A DNA stretch of 37,412 bases, taken from positions 1 through 37,412 of the forward strand of contig NZ_ADNY01000049.1 in NCBI RefSeq assembly GCF_000178475.1, given 5' to 3'. Position 1 is the stretch's first letter. Each line of letters starts with the position of its first letter. This stretch comes from Lactobacillus amylolyticus DSM 11664. Lineage in GTDB: Bacteria; Bacillota; Bacilli; Lactobacillales; Lactobacillaceae. Positions 18,116-26,227 of the stretch are shown piece by piece. Under the pieces are notes generated by a model. That model was not told the DNA's origin. It searched no databases and saw only the letters and a list, made by a program, of their open reading frames with translations. A program made the translations under genes and the position numbers.

Positions 18116-18992
18116 CGAGATCAACGCCTAAAATATCCAAAATCCGATTCAATTCATCAGTTGAGGCAAAGTCGATTGATAAATGACCTTTACCTTTTTT
18201 GGACTCAGAAATATTTACATTTAAGCCAAATTTATTAGCCAATTGACTTTCGCTTGCCCGAATAAAAGCAGATTTGCGAACTGTTTTCTTTCTTGGCTTC
18301 TTGGAATTGATTTGGGCAACCAATGCTTCAACCTTCCGCACTGGCATCCCTTGTTTGACAACTCTTTTGGCTACTTCATCAATCTTGTCTTTATCCTTCA
18401 AGCCAAGCAAAGTTCTTGCTTGACCCATTGATAACTCGCCATGTTGCAGCAAACGCTTGGTTTTGCTAGGCAAAGTAAGCAAACGCAAATAATTGGCAAT
18501 ATATGGACGAGATTTGCCCATGCGCTTGGAAACTTCTTCTTGAGTCAGACCCAGGTTCTTTTGCAGCATTTCATAAGCCTGTGCTTCTTCAAGTGGCGTC
18601 AAGTCTTCACGCTGCAGATTTTCCAACACGGCAACTTCCATCATTTGGCTTTCGTCAAAATTGCGGATAATTGCTGGGATAGTCTTCTTCTTGGCTAATT
18701 TAGAAGCACGGCAGCGTCTTTCACCAGCGATAATTTCATAACCATTAATTGACTTGCGAACGATAATTGGCTGAAAAACGCCGTTTTCTTTAATTGAATC
18801 AGCAAGTTCCTTTAAACTCTTATTGTCAAAGTTTTTTCTTGGTTGGTAAGGGTTGGGACGAATCTCATCTAAAGAAAGATCTTGTACTTCTTCGGTCGTA
18901 TCGATTTGCGGTTCATCTTCAAAAAGAGCTTCAATTCCGCGACCTAAACCGCCCTTTTTTCTATGTTCTTTACTTTTTGAGTCTCTTGCCAT
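18108..18992 (-). CDS. parB: Chromosome partitioning protein ParB (Spo0J)
   Basis: A 294-residue ParB. After a charged leader with GLGRGIEALF come the CTPase/ParB box (ENGVFQPIIVR, GERRCRA), the helix-turn-helix region (LTQEEVSKRMGKSRPYIANYLRLL) and a C-terminal dimerisation domain. It loads on parS sites near the origin and acts with ParA in origin segregation and condensin loading. Its ATG lies inside the end of parA (23-base overlap), with GAGAGGTG upstream. A second ParB-like gene (noc) is two genes upstream, the normal Firmicute arrangement. The box GERRCRA marks it as the Spo0J rather than the Noc copy. Confidence 0.96.
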   Translation of the reverse strand: MARDSKSKEHRKKGGLGRGIEALFEDEPQIDTTEEVQDLSLDEIRPNPYQPRKNFDNKSLKELADSIKENGVFQPIIVRKSINGYEIIAGERRCRASKLAKKKTIPAIIRNFDESQMMEVAVLENLQREDLTPLEEAQAYEMLQKNLGLTQEEVSKRMGKSRPYIANYLRLLTLPSKTKRLLQHGELSMGQARTLLGLKDKDKIDEVAKRVVKQGMPVRKVEALVAQINSKKPRKKTVRKSAFIRASESQLANKFGLNVNISESKKGKGHLSIDFASTDELNRILDILGVDLDD

Positions 18993-19749
18993 GAGCTTTT
19001 AGCACCTCTCTTGCTAAATCATCATAAACCTTAGCTCCACGAGAACGTGGTGCATATTCCGTAATCGGTTGACCGTAACTTGGAGCTTCCGCCAATTTCG
19101 TGATTCTCGGAATGATTGTCTTATAAACTTTTTTATTAAAGTAGGATTGAACTTCCTTAACGACTTCCCCACCCAGATTAGTACGTGCATCAAGCATTGT
19201 CAGCAAAACGCCTTCCACGCCAAGATCCTTATTGAAATGCTTTTGAACCAAACGAATGGTATTCAGCAATTGGCTCAAACCTTCCATAGCGTAATATTCA
19301 CTCTGCACTGGGATCAAGATTGAGTCGGATGCAGTGAAGGCATTGATTGAAAGCTGACCTAGAGATGGCGGACAATCGATGAAGACAAAATCATAGTCAT
19401 CATCTACAGCATCAAGGGCTGACTTTAGCCGCGTTTCACGGGCCATCATGCTAATCAATTCTGTTTCAGCCCCTGACAGATTAATCGTTGCTGGCACGAT
19501 ATCCAGTCTCTTGGTAGAAGTATGGTGAATCGTTTCTTTTAAAGGAATTTCATCAATCAAAACATTGTAGACATCTTGATCAATTGATGATTTTTCAATT
19601 CCTAAACCAGAAGTAGCATTTCCCTGAGGATCGATATCAACAATCAAAACTCGATATCCACGTTCCGCAATTGAGGCTGCTAAATTGATGGTAGTAGTGG
19701 TTTTGCCAACTCCACCTTTTTGATTGGCAACCGAAATTACACTTACCAT
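18970..19749 (-). CDS. parA: Chromosome partitioning ATPase ParA (Soj)
   Basis: A 259-residue deviant Walker ATPase. The P loop is KGGVGKTTTTINLA, with the signature Lys near residue 10, and a Walker B-like FIDCPPSLG follows. It has no N-terminal helix-turn-helix, so it is the short chromosomal Soj type. It forms gradients on DNA that move ParB-parS complexes, and in Bacillus it also controls DnaA. It sits 13 bases after noc and overlaps parB. The start ATG at 19747-19749 follows AGGGGGC. Confidence 0.97.
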   Translation of the reverse strand: MVSVISVANQKGGVGKTTTTINLAASIAERGYRVLIVDIDPQGNATSGLGIEKSSIDQDVYNVLIDEIPLKETIHHTSTKRLDIVPATINLSGAETELISMMARETRLKSALDAVDDDYDFVFIDCPPSLGQLSINAFTASDSILIPVQSEYYAMEGLSQLLNTIRLVQKHFNKDLGVEGVLLTMLDARTNLGGEVVKEVQSYFNKKVYKTIIPRITKLAEAPSYGQPITEYAPRSRGAKVYDDLAREVLKAHGKRLKK

Positions 19750-19762
19750 ATGTTCATGCCCC

Positions 19763-20596
19763 CTACTTTCTCTTTAATTCAATAGTAATGCGATAATCGT
19801 CAGGATCATTGTTTTCTTGGACTCTAACCTTGATTCCTGAATCCTTGGCCAATTTAACCGCCTGCTTAATCGTGTTGATTTGAACCTTTAAATCTTTTGG
19901 CATCCGGCGTGCAACCCGCGTTCTCTTCTCAGACTTGACCTGATCCTTCTTCTTAAAGTAGCCATCGACGTCTTTGGCAATTTCTTCGGTTTCTTTAACA
20001 TTCAGATTATTATCCAAAATTTCGTCAACCATTCGGCTCTGATCTCTTTCGCTTAAGCCAACCAATACTCGACCATGACGGGCAGAAATCTCACCGCTGG
20101 CTAAATAGCTCTGCACCTTTGGCGTTAATTTCAAAAGACGCAATTTATTTGCCACATAAGATTGGGACTTGCCCATATTCTTAGCAAGCTGCGTTTGGGT
20201 CAAATTGTTGAGCTTCATCAAATTTTTATAAGCCTTAGCTTCATCGATTGGATTTAAATTTTCCCGTTGCAGGTTTTCGATCAAAGCTAGCGATGCTGCT
20301 TGATCATCATTCATGTTATTGACGATTGCAGGGATCTTTTCCCAGCCTAAGCTTTGGGCAGCCCGGAAACGTCGCTCACCAGCAATAATTTCGTAGCCGT
20401 ATTCATTTTCACGAACAACGATTGGCTGAAGCAGTCCCTCTTTATCAAGAGTTTGAGCCAATTCTTTAATTGATTCTTCTGAGAATTGACGCCGTGGTTG
20501 AAACTTATTAGGCGTGATTTTGCTTAATTCAATATCCTGAATTTGTTTGTTTTTTGGAATTTCATCACGGTGTTTGTTAAAAGAAAAAAGTGACAT
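19763..20596 (-). CDS. noc: Nucleoid occlusion protein Noc (ParB-like)
   Basis: A 277-residue ParB paralogue. The N terminus (MSLFSFNKHR) fits the amphipathic membrane-binding helix of Noc. The ParB box (GLLQPIVVRENEYGYEIIAGERRFRA) and helix-turn-helix (LTQTQLAKNMGKSQSYVANKLRLL) are intact. It blocks division over the nucleoid by binding Noc sites and the membrane. Placement after rsmG and before parA is the standard Firmicute order and separates it from ParB. Start: ATG at 20594-20596, with GGAGGAAG upstream. Noc and ParB share about a third of residues by eye, most in the two motifs. Confidence 0.93.
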   Translation of the reverse strand: MSLFSFNKHRDEIPKNKQIQDIELSKITPNKFQPRRQFSEESIKELAQTLDKEGLLQPIVVRENEYGYEIIAGERRFRAAQSLGWEKIPAIVNNMNDDQAASLALIENLQRENLNPIDEAKAYKNLMKLNNLTQTQLAKNMGKSQSYVANKLRLLKLTPKVQSYLASGEISARHGRVLVGLSERDQSRMVDEILDNNLNVKETEEIAKDVDGYFKKKDQVKSEKRTRVARRMPKDLKVQINTIKQAVKLAKDSGIKVRVQENNDPDDYRITIELKRK

Positions 20597-20609
20597 GCTA
20601 CTTCCTCCA

Positions 20610-21332
20610 TTACTTTATTGGTTTGCGCCGTGGAGTCCCTGCCTGGCGTGGGTATTTTTTCGGCGTTTGTTTAATCTTTTTAATTAAAATCAGGGTCCGT
20701 TCCTCGTTACTATTTGGCAAAGTTAATTCGGTTTCGCTAACTTTTTCTCCGCCTAAAACTTGGATCGCCTTGCTGCTTTCTTCCAGTTCGCCTTCAACCT
20801 TTGGACCCTTCAAGGCTACAAAATAGCCGCCTTTTTTAACCAAGGGCAAGCAATATTCGCTTAAAACCGTCATGTTGGCAACGGCTCTTGCAGTCACAAG
20901 ATCAAAATGCTCGCGGTAAAGCTTATTCTGACCAACATCTTCGGCCCGGCCGTGAACCAATTCAACTTCACTTAAGCCTAGTTTGGCAATTAATTCTTTT
21001 AAGAAAGTCAGTCTTTTGGCAAGTGAGTCAACGATTGTAATCTTTAAATCTGGCAGCAAAATTTTTAACGGAATTGATGGAAAACCTGCACCAGCACCAA
21101 CATCACAGAGAGTTGCCCCTTTAGTAAAGACATCCTTAAAAGTAAAAAGTGGCGTAATGCTATCAAAGAAGTGCTTTAAATAAACATCTTCTTTGTCAGT
21201 GATTCTGGTCAAATTAACATGTTCGTTAGTTTCTACCAAATCTTTAAAATATTGTTCAAATTGTGTTTTTTGCTTGTCTGTTAAATCAAAATTATGTTTT
21301 GCTAGTTCTTGGACAAATTGCTCAGGATTCAT
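20610..21332 (-). CDS. rsmG: 16S rRNA m7G527 methyltransferase
   Basis: A 240-residue SAM-dependent methyltransferase (GidB). Motif I is [16 protein letters not shown]; the next strand is [14 protein letters not shown], and VTARAVANM is the family motif. It methylates G527 of 16S rRNA, and its loss gives low-level streptomycin resistance. It is the first gene of the rsmG-noc-parA-parB cluster. Its promoter is about 85 bases upstream (TTGACG, 17 bases, CATAAT), leaving a leader with repeated inverted motifs over the ribosome site (GGGTGA). Confidence 0.96.
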   Translation of the reverse strand: MNPEQFVQELAKHNFDLTDKQKTQFEQYFKDLVETNEHVNLTRITDKEDVYLKHFFDSITPLFTFKDVFTKGATLCDVGAGAGFPSIPLKILLPDLKITIVDSLAKRLTFLKELIAKLGLSEVELVHGRAEDVGQNKLYREHFDLVTARAVANMTVLSEYCLPLVKKGGYFVALKGPKVEGELEESSKAIQVLGGEKVSETELTLPNSNEERTLILIKKIKQTPKKYPRQAGTPRRKPIK

Positions 21333-21333
21333 A

Positions 21334-21386
21334 TTTCACCCGTGAAACCGTGTTTCACACTCTATCAATTTAACGCCAAAAATGGC
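21334..21386 (-). promoter_or_regulatory. rsmG leader with three alternating half-sites
   Basis: Read on the minus strand the leader has GTGAAAC, GTTTCAC and GTGAAA in a row (21358 down to 21334), the last running through the ribosome site. The middle element can pair with either neighbour. A further hairpin, CGCCA-TTTT-TGGCG, lies upstream (21373-21386). The half-sites also resemble parS halves (GTTTCAC/GTGAAAC), but not with parS spacing. Confidence 0.55.
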
Positions 21387-21413
21387 GATTAGTAAAGCTA
21401 AATCATCCTTACA

Positions 21414-21442
21414 ATTATGAAGTATTTTAGCCTAATCGTCAA
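21414..21442 (-). promoter_or_regulatory. Promoter of the rsmG-noc-parAB cluster
   Basis: On the minus strand TTGACG (21437-21442), a 17-base spacer and CATAAT (21414-21419), both one mismatch from consensus. Transcription would start near 21407 and give a leader of about 75 bases. Confidence 0.75.
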
Positions 21443-21464
21443 AGTCTATCCTCTAGTAATAGGT

Positions 21465-21488
21465 TATAATATACGGCAAAGGAGAAAA
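21465..21488 (+). promoter_or_regulatory. -10 box and ribosome site of cvpA
   Basis: Perfect TATAAT at 21465-21470, then AAAGGAG at 21478-21484, 11 bases before the ATG. The -35 region is poor. If transcription starts about 7 bases after the -10 box, the leader is very short. Confidence 0.6.
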
Positions 21489-21495
21489 TAACGAT

Positions 21496-22032
21496 ATGAT
21501 TGTCACATTAATTGTTTTAACTTATCTGGCTTGGCAAGCTTATAAAGGCTATAAAACTGGCTTCATGCACTATATCATCAGTTTGATTTTTGGGGCCATC
21601 GTCTTTATGATTGCGATTTTCCTTCAAAATCCATTTGGAAATTGGCTGTACACTCAATTTAGCGGACACCAAATTGCGACGAACACGACGACGGAAATTA
21701 ATTTGATGATTGCCCGTTTTGCAGCTTTCTTTATCATCCTCTTCGTTGGACGGATGGTAGTTAAGCTGTTCAAGAGTTGGATTCCAAGCAAAAATCCGCA
21801 TGCAACCAACTTAGGAAGCTTATTAGACAGCATCTTAGGAGCCCTTTCTTCATTAATCGCAGGCTACTTCTTCGTTTATGTTGGTTTATCAATGTTAAAC
21901 GCCGTACAACTGCCATGGTTTACGCAACAAACCATTGATTCCAGCTTCCTGCGTTTCATTATTTACAACACGCCGGGACTTTCAAATGGCGTCTTCAACA
22001 GCGTCTTCAGTATCGGAAAAGCAGTCGGATAA
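21496..22032 (+). CDS. CvpA family membrane protein
   Basis: A 178-residue protein with about four membrane helices (roughly 2-18, 26-46, 69-90 and 108-132). GYKTGF after the first helix and the overall layout fit the CvpA/colicin V production family, here found across Firmicutes and usually not linked to any bacteriocin. The true role is unclear; cell-envelope functions have been proposed. It is divergent from the rsmG cluster, monocistronic, with a strong terminator. AAAGGAG precedes the ATG. Confidence 0.85.
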   Translation: MIVTLIVLTYLAWQAYKGYKTGFMHYIISLIFGAIVFMIAIFLQNPFGNWLYTQFSGHQIATNTTTEINLMIARFAAFFIILFVGRMVVKLFKSWIPSKNPHATNLGSLLDSILGALSSLIAGYFFVYVGLSMLNAVQLPWFTQQTIDSSFLRFIIYNTPGLSNGVFNSVFSIGKAVG

Positions 22033-22049
22033 ATTAGAAGATAAAAATA

Positions 22050-22093
22050 AACCCTCGGATTGGATCATGAGTTCAATTCGGGGGTTATTTTTT
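22050..22093. terminator. Bidirectional terminator between cvpA and apbE
   Basis: A 15-bp stem (22050-22064 with 22072-22086, including four G-T pairs on the + RNA), a 7-nt loop, then ATTTTTTAT. The left flank gives a T-rich tract on the other strand, so it probably serves both convergent genes. Confidence 0.9.
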
Positions 22094-22094
22094 A

Positions 22095-23033
22095 TCAAAA
22101 ATTATCGTAAACGACACGCTCATCGTTATAAACAAATACCGCGCCAAGTCGATCTGGATTATCGTGCCAGCCTGCAATTGGTTTTCCGGCAAAGAAAAGT
22201 CGCTTGCATTCGATTTCAGCTTCGACAGAATCTCTCGTAAAGGTCGTTACTCCAGCCAAATCGGTCTTAACCGGATAGCCAGTCCGCGGATCAATTATGT
22301 GGTGGTATTTTTTGCCATTAACAACCAAATAGCGTTCGTAGGTACCACTGGTTACTGCCGAACATTCTGGCACCATCACGGAAGCAATATTTTCGCCGCG
22401 CGGTTCTTTAGGATCTTGCACGCCAATCGTCCATTGACCATTTGGCCTCTTCGGCGAAGCGCCAACTAATAAAATATTGCCGCCTAAGTTAATAATGCCG
22501 CATGCTCCATATGCACGCCACAAATCGCGGATTCGGTCAGCTATCCAGCCCTTTGCAATGACGCCTAAATCCAGTTCCATTCCTGCTTTGGTCAAAAAGA
22601 CGGTCTGATCCTCGTCGTTTAATTCAACATTGAATGAATCCGTCAGCTTCATTCTTTCTTTAATTTGAGCATCGGTTGGCACATGTGCGCCTTTAAAGCC
22701 AATATGCCACAGTTTAACCACCGGTCCGATTAAAGCATTAAAGCCAAAATTTTGCCGGCTCTCTTTTACAGCCAATTTAATTAAAGAATAAGTGCCGCTT
22801 GAAACTTGAACTCGCTCTTTTCCCGCAGCATGATTGACATCCATTACTTCGGAAACATCCCGATTTACCGTCAACAGATCTTCATAATGATCAATCAGGT
22901 CAAAAGACTTTTGCAATAAATCATCAAAATCATGATCTCTGCCGAAAATCTGCAAAGTGATGGAGGTGCCTAAAGCATGATGATGACCAACAACTTGTTT
23001 TTTAGCTAAATTTTCAACAATTTCTTTTTCCAT
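22095..23033 (-). CDS. apbE: FAD:protein FMN transferase (ApbE family)
   Basis: A 312-residue flavin transferase. Landmarks are HALGTSITLQIF at the N terminus, LDLGVIAKGWIADRI, ACGIINLGGNI and the late SGTYERY plus HHIIDPRTGYP motifs. ApbE moves FMN from FAD onto Ser/Thr of a target flavoprotein. There is no signal peptide or lipobox, so it should act in the cytosol, unlike lipoprotein ApbEs. No obvious target with the acceptor motif is encoded nearby. It ends 10 bases before nothing but the terminator and follows the phosphatase gene by 9 bases. Confidence 0.93.
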   Translation of the reverse strand: MEKEIVENLAKKQVVGHHHALGTSITLQIFGRDHDFDDLLQKSFDLIDHYEDLLTVNRDVSEVMDVNHAAGKERVQVSSGTYSLIKLAVKESRQNFGFNALIGPVVKLWHIGFKGAHVPTDAQIKERMKLTDSFNVELNDEDQTVFLTKAGMELDLGVIAKGWIADRIRDLWRAYGACGIINLGGNILLVGASPKRPNGQWTIGVQDPKEPRGENIASVMVPECSAVTSGTYERYLVVNGKKYHHIIDPRTGYPVKTDLAGVTTFTRDSVEAEIECKRLFFAGKPIAGWHDNPDRLGAVFVYNDERVVYDNF

Positions 23034-23042
23034 AACTCTGCC

Positions 23043-23831
23043 TTACTTTTCTAAATAAAGCTCACGCAAAGCATCACGCATCTCGGGCGTTACTCCGATT
23101 TGATTTTGCAAAAAGCTATCTAGACCGCCATACTCTTTTTCAACCGTAATTAATGACGTATCTAAAAAAGCATCACTCACGGAACCTAAAATTCTCATAT
23201 TTGCACGGAATTCCAAGTTTTCGCCTTTTTGTTTAAAAATTTTGTCTCGTTTTGCCCGGTAATGGTTAAGCATGTAATTTGAGTACAGGTAATCCTGCCG
23301 AATTGTTTCTAAATCAACGCCCAATAAGTATAAGATAATTACCGCGATGATTCCTGTCCGGTCCTTTCCTTCAGAGCAGTGAAACAAAACCGCGCCATCA
23401 GGCGTATTGACGAGCAACTCCAAAATTTGACGAATCGTATTCTGCGCATGCTTTTTTGAAACATAACCATGATAATGATCGCACATCATTCTAAAACCAG
23501 CATATTGATCATGACGGTATTCTTCAAATACTTTCGCAATGTCCTTCTTACCACCATTAGTATTGTCTTCATCCGACAGTGGCATGGCAAAATGCTGAAC
23601 GCCAGGAATTGGATGGTCTGGACATTTTTTATATTCTAAAGGCGAGCGCAAATCGATAATTTTGCTTAAGCCATATTCCTGCAAAAATTTTTCATCTTTA
23701 GCCGAAATCTTGTTGATTTTTCCAGTCCTTAGCAAGCGATGACTCTTCACTTTGCGTCCTTCAAAACCAATATAGCCGCCTAAATCACGCGGATTACAGA
23801 CTGAACTTACTGGCAATACATTTGGCTTCAC
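23043..23831 (-). CDS. Tyrosine-protein phosphatase-like protein
   Basis: A 262-residue member of the Y_phosphatase3 family (Listeria LipA/IphP type). It has NPRDLGG near the N terminus, IIDLRSPLEY in the middle, and the catalytic loop HCSEGKDRTG with nucleophile Cys152 and Arg158. Lys in the loop is typical of members that also act on phosphoinositides. No signal peptide is seen, so it is cytosolic. The frame opens at a GTG at 23840, but AGGAG overlaps that codon. The next in-frame GTG (23829-23831) sits 8 bases behind it and is my start. It shares a transcript with apbE. Substrate unknown. Confidence 0.88.
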   Translation of the reverse strand: MKPNVLPVSSVCNPRDLGGYIGFEGRKVKSHRLLRTGKINKISAKDEKFLQEYGLSKIIDLRSPLEYKKCPDHPIPGVQHFAMPLSDEDNTNGGKKDIAKVFEEYRHDQYAGFRMMCDHYHGYVSKKHAQNTIRQILELLVNTPDGAVLFHCSEGKDRTGIIAVIILYLLGVDLETIRQDYLYSNYMLNHYRAKRDKIFKQKGENLEFRANMRILGSVSDAFLDTSLITVEKEYGGLDSFLQNQIGVTPEMRDALRELYLEK

Positions 23832-23860
23832 TGCGTGCACTCCTCTCTTAGTCCCATAAG

Positions 23861-23890
23861 TAAAAAGTCTGGGACTATTGTCTCAGACTT
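23861..23890 (-). terminator. Terminator after the FMN reductase pair
   Basis: On the minus strand AAGTCTGAGAC (23890 to 23880) pairs with GTCCCAGACTT (23875 to 23865), 11 positions with one A-C mismatch and a 4-nt loop, then TTTTA. Confidence 0.85.
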
Positions 23891-23923
23891 AATTTTACAA
23901 CTAGACCAGATTTTCTGGCAAAA

Positions 23924-24472
23924 TTATTTGTTTGCTTGTTCAACGAACTTAATGAAGTTAGCCATCATGCTATCCAATTGCTTAATATAAGTTTCGTTGG
24001 TTAAGTCGCCGGTTTCTTTATCAAAATTATTGGCAGCTCTGCCGATCAAAACTTCATTGCCTGGCAAAACATTTGCGCTCATATCAGGTGAAAGCAAAAT
24101 TTCACGTGCATCTTCTTGAGCACGGCCAGCACCTTGAGCACCATAAGAGGTACCCACAACTGCAGCAGGTTTCATCTTCATCGCATTTGAACCGGCATGT
24201 GCACCTAACCATTCCATTGCACTCTTCAGTGAAGAAGGAATAGCGTGGTCGTATTCAGGAGTAGTGAAAATTACACCATCAGCGTTTTTAACATCTTCAA
24301 TCCATTGCTTGGTTACAGCATCTGGTTCATCAGTTCTACAAAATGGTTTAAGTTGATCAATTTCTTTAACTTCAATGTCGGCTTGATCGCTATAACGTTT
24401 GGCAATAAAGTTTGCTAAAAAGCGGTTATATGAAAAAGGAGCATTCGTACCAACAATTGCTAATAATTTCAT
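23924..24472 (-). CDS. NAD(P)H-dependent FMN reductase
   Basis: A 182-residue flavodoxin-like reductase (FMN_red family; YieF/azoreductase type). An N-terminal phosphate loop (VGTNAPFSYNRFLANFIA) binds FMN; FTTPEYDHAIPSSLKSAMEWL is the family hallmark, and VGTSYGAQGAGRAQ follows. It moves electrons from NAD(P)H to FMN and then to quinones, azo dyes or chromate. It lies 11 bases after a paralogue of equal size, sharing the SALEWL/SAMEWL motif, so the two are a tandem duplication that has diverged. Start: ATG with GGAGGC. The physiological acceptor is not predictable. Confidence 0.9.
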   Translation of the reverse strand: MKLLAIVGTNAPFSYNRFLANFIAKRYSDQADIEVKEIDQLKPFCRTDEPDAVTKQWIEDVKNADGVIFTTPEYDHAIPSSLKSAMEWLGAHAGSNAMKMKPAAVVGTSYGAQGAGRAQEDAREILLSPDMSANVLPGNEVLIGRAANNFDKETGDLTNETYIKQLDSMMANFIKFVEQANK

Positions 24473-24483
24473 TTCACAGCCTC

Positions 24484-25023
24484 CTACTTAGTAATTTGAG
24501 CATACCAACTGTCAATTTCATCGAAGAAGTGGTTCAAGAACTTGATTGTACCTTCATCGACCAAGTTGCCATTTTCATCAAATTGTTTTGGTGCAAGGCC
24601 CATCATGAATTCATCACCATTAAAGACTTGAGCGCCAAATCCCGGTGAAAGCAAAATTGTCTTTAACCGAAGTTGTGAACGGGCAGCACCTTGGGCAAAT
24701 GGTGAAGTTGAAACAACTACAACTGGCTTGCCACTAAATGGGTGAACTGCACTTGATAACCATTCCAAGGCACTCTTTAATGCACTCGTTACTGAGTGTT
24801 GTTGTTCAGGTAATGCGATCAAGACCATATCTGCCTCTTCGATTTTTTTGCCTAAATCTAAAATAGCAGCTGGAGCATCAACGCCTTCTTTGAATAAAGG
24901 CAAACCTTTCACTGAAACCACTTCAAAATCATATTTGTCTGCGAAATGCTTAGCGATAAATTTTAACAAAGCTAAGTTGTATGATCCATCAGCATTTGAA
25001 CCAGATAATGCTAGAATTTTCAT
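24484..25023 (-). CDS. NAD(P)H-dependent FMN reductase (paralogue)
   Basis: A 179-residue protein of the same family as its neighbour. The FMN loop is [38 protein letters not shown] is the hallmark. The PEYDH of the usual family is PEQQH here. An in-frame TTG five codons upstream is not the start, because those codons are themselves the ribosome site (AAAGGTGG), so I place the start at the ATG at 25021-25023. A promoter with a good -10 box and a 6-bp inverted repeat lie upstream, next to a TetR-type regulator gene that may control it. Confidence 0.88.
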   Translation of the reverse strand: MKILALSGSNADGSYNLALLKFIAKHFADKYDFEVVSVKGLPLFKEGVDAPAAILDLGKKIEEADMVLIALPEQQHSVTSALKSALEWLSSAVHPFSGKPVVVVSTSPFAQGAARSQLRLKTILLSPGFGAQVFNGDEFMMGLAPKQFDENGNLVDEGTIKFLNHFFDEIDSWYAQITK

Positions 25024-25060
25024 AAAACCACCTTTCAATTTTTTCTTAATCTATGCTCTT

Positions 25061-25096
25061 ATTATAACTTACAGTTTAGAAGAAATGTAAGCCTTA
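25061..25096 (-). promoter_or_regulatory. Promoter and inverted repeat upstream of the reductase pair
   Basis: TATAAT on the minus strand (25061-25066). CTTACA (25068-25073) and TGTAAG (25086-25091) form a 6-bp inverted repeat with 12 bases between, in the -35 to -10 spacer region. It would suit a dimeric repressor such as the nearby TetR protein. Confidence 0.5.
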
Positions 25097-25161
25097 TCCT
25101 TTTAACAACAAGGGCTCGAAAAAAATAAAAAGAATATTTTTTGCACCTTTATTGGATAGAA

Positions 25162-25788
25162 TTAGGCCAAGTTGTCTTTCAAAGAAGCAGCTTCGTCGGC
25201 AACAAACAATGAATTCTCTTGAGCACTGATATCAAGCCGATCGTTAAGCATAGCGTCGTGAATTTGAGCGTTCAAAACATTGATAATTTGTTCTTGATTG
25301 AAGGTTGCAATCTTGTTAATAACCAAGGCTGCAATACCTGTAGTTGAGATCCAGTTTGCAATAACAATGTCAGAAATTTTTTCATCACTGTAGTGTGCAT
25401 CTGGATATTGCTCTTTAAATTTTTCAATTCCAAGATCCATTAATGTGTCAGAAATGATCTTGCTGCCAAATTTTCCATCAACAAACATCGCACGGAAAAG
25501 CTTTACATGATTTTGTGAGAAATTGATGTAGGCTAAATCCAAGTCGATCAATGGATCACCAGTAAATTTTTGTTGCAAGATCTTGCTTCTCAACTTGTCA
25601 GAAATTCGTTCCAAAACTAAAGAACGAATTTCGTCCATATTACTAAATTCTAAATATAAAGGTTGCGTAGAAAAATGTCCTTTCTTAGCAATTGCACGTG
25701 CAGTTAAGCTGTCAAGGCCATTTGAAACTGCCATTTTGTACGCAACATCGAGAATTTTATCTCTACTAATTTCTTTTTTTCTTGCCAT
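25162..25788 (-). CDS. TetR-family transcriptional regulator
   Basis: A 208-residue regulator. The N-terminal helix-turn-helix is RDKILDVAYKMAVSNGLDSL then ARAIAKKGHFSTQPLYLEF, where FSTQPLYLEFSNMDE takes the place of the usual TxxxxYYHFxSKEE. The C-terminal 140 residues form the ligand-binding and dimerisation part. Of two close ATGs, the second (25786-25788) has GAGG at a proper 9 bases; the first is only 3 bases away. Its own promoter is visible upstream. It is encoded directly before the reductase pair on the same strand and is their likely regulator. The inducer is unknown. Confidence 0.87.
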   Translation of the reverse strand: MARKKEISRDKILDVAYKMAVSNGLDSLTARAIAKKGHFSTQPLYLEFSNMDEIRSLVLERISDKLRSKILQQKFTGDPLIDLDLAYINFSQNHVKLFRAMFVDGKFGSKIISDTLMDLGIEKFKEQYPDAHYSDEKISDIVIANWISTTGIAALVINKIATFNQEQIINVLNAQIHDAMLNDRLDISAQENSLFVADEAASLKDNLA

Positions 25789-25857
25789 TTTCATTTACCT
25801 CAATAACGTAAATCAGTGCACCCTTTTTAAAACGCCTGTTATTTTTAGCTCATATCT

Positions 25858-25886
25858 ATAATATAACCATTAAATAACAATTGCAA
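25858..25886 (-). promoter_or_regulatory. Promoter of the TetR gene
   Basis: On the minus strand TTGCAA (25881-25886), a 17-base spacer, then TATTAT (25858-25863). Confidence 0.6.
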
Positions 25887-25914
25887 GTGGCAAGATAACA
25901 GTAATTGAAGTTTT

Positions 25915-26145
25915 TTATAATCTCTTAAATAGCGATGAGCCGTCGTTTGAAGTAAATTTATCGTAGTTTGAATTAACCATTTCAATAACTTCTTGTTTAT
26001 CTAATCCTTGAGAAGCAGCAAAAGAGAAAAAGGCTGCAGATAAGATGTAGCCACGTTCACGATCGTCGGTTAAGTTATCTGTAAATTCCATATTAATAGC
26101 GTGGTCAGCGTAGTCAGTACTGATCTTGATTGATTTGTTTTCCAT
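25915..26145 (-). CDS. Small hypothetical protein (76 aa)
   Basis: A 76-residue acidic, soluble protein with no signal peptide, membrane helix or Cys. The middle (SAAFFSFAASQGLDKQEVIEMVNS) should form two amphipathic helices. GAGG lies at a usable distance from the ATG and the codon use resembles its neighbours, so it is likely real. It sits between the TetR gene and a divergent dipeptidase gene. No family recognised. Confidence 0.7.
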   Translation of the reverse strand: MENKSIKISTDYADHAINMEFTDNLTDDRERGYILSAAFFSFAASQGLDKQEVIEMVNSNYDKFTSNDGSSLFKRL

Positions 26146-26227
26146 AATATTACCTCGTCTTAATAAAAATTAATTTCGTTTTAAGTTACAATTATTTTAT
26201 ACCTAACTATAGAAAGAGTGAAACTGA

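Noticed and set aside
21496..22032. CvpA protein as sign of a bacteriocin cluster
   Set aside because: No bacteriocin, immunity or double-glycine leader gene is nearby; the family is widespread and unrelated to bacteriocins in most genomes.
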